Shown piece after piece: positions 31,425 through 31,647 of a stretch of DNA of 31,647 bases. The notes under the pieces were generated by a model, which saw only the letters and a list, made by a program, of their open reading frames with translations, was not told the DNA's origin and did no database searches. Numbering within the stretch: position 1 is the first letter of the stretch; each line of letters opens with the position of its first letter. The position numbers and the translations under genes were made by a program. Source of the DNA: Priapulus caudatus (lineage: Eukaryota > Priapulida > Priapulimorpha > Priapulimorphida > Priapulidae); NCBI RefSeq assembly GCF_000485595.1, contig NW_014577589.1, positions 161,088-192,734 of the forward strand, written 5' to 3'.

Positions 31425-31647
31425 GCCACCAACACCCGGTCACCCGGCCCACGGCAACCAACACCCAGTCACCCGGCAACCAACACTCGGTCACCCGGCA
31501 CACGGCAACCAACACCCGGTCACCCGGCCCACGGCAACCAACACCCGGTCACCCGGCACACGGCAACCAACACCCGGTCACCCGGCACACGGCAACCAAC
31601 ACGATCGTCACCCGGCAACCAACACCCGGTCACCCGGCACACGGCAA
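31425..31647 (+). repeat. 22/29-bp tandem array running off the window end
   Basis: Units AACACCCGGTCACCCGG, then CACACGG (present in 29-bp units, absent in 22-bp units), then CAACC; about eight units. The last is cut by the window edge, so the array continues. Confidence 0.95.

Overview
This is a nuclear window from a metazoan, most likely an invertebrate. The evidence is spliced coding exons, abundant micro- and minisatellites, MITE-type elements and little CpG depletion. The only gene I can name is an adducin (spectrin/actin-capping membrane-skeleton protein), read on the + strand from three short exons at 6641-6753, 9556-~9762 and 12019-12175. A second copy of its first coding exon lies at 21291-21401. 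A weaker candidate is a minus-strand first coding exon at 1829-2018 for a single-pass type II membrane protein.

Layout. 1-5800 is mostly unique AT-rich DNA with one short TIR element (4134-4272) and one perfect hairpin (4785-4854). 5993-8848 is duplicon A, carrying adducin exon 1A. Exon 2 follows a 24-bp tandem repeat and runs straight into a 1-kb GGA-rich minisatellite whose units carry splice-donor-like GAG|GTGAG. Intron 2 also holds a Harbinger-like MITE and a degenerate 12-bp array. Exon 3 is followed by a large G-rich minisatellite domain (13508-18845, with a 25-N assembly gap) made of about 50 copies of a conserved core, CACGAGGTTTACTCACGCG. 20582-23746 is duplicon B, a second copy of duplicon A with an intact exon 1B and a 286-bp MITE that is missing from A. 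From 23.7 kb to the end the window is foldback elements, CTG/CAG, GA and CA tracts and several satellite arrays, with no recognisable gene.

How it fits together. Exons 1A, 2 and 3 are in the correct order and orientation for one adducin gene. Exon 1B lies about 9 kb downstream of exon 3, so it either starts a second, tandem adducin copy beyond the window, is a stray exon duplicate inside intron 3, or reflects a misjoined scaffold. Exons 1A, 2 and 3 carry several 1-base indels while exon 1B is clean. Single-base indels also separate the duplicons throughout, so I suspect uncorrected long-read errors more than true pseudogenisation, but the sequence alone cannot settle this. All repeat counts and boundaries were made by eye.
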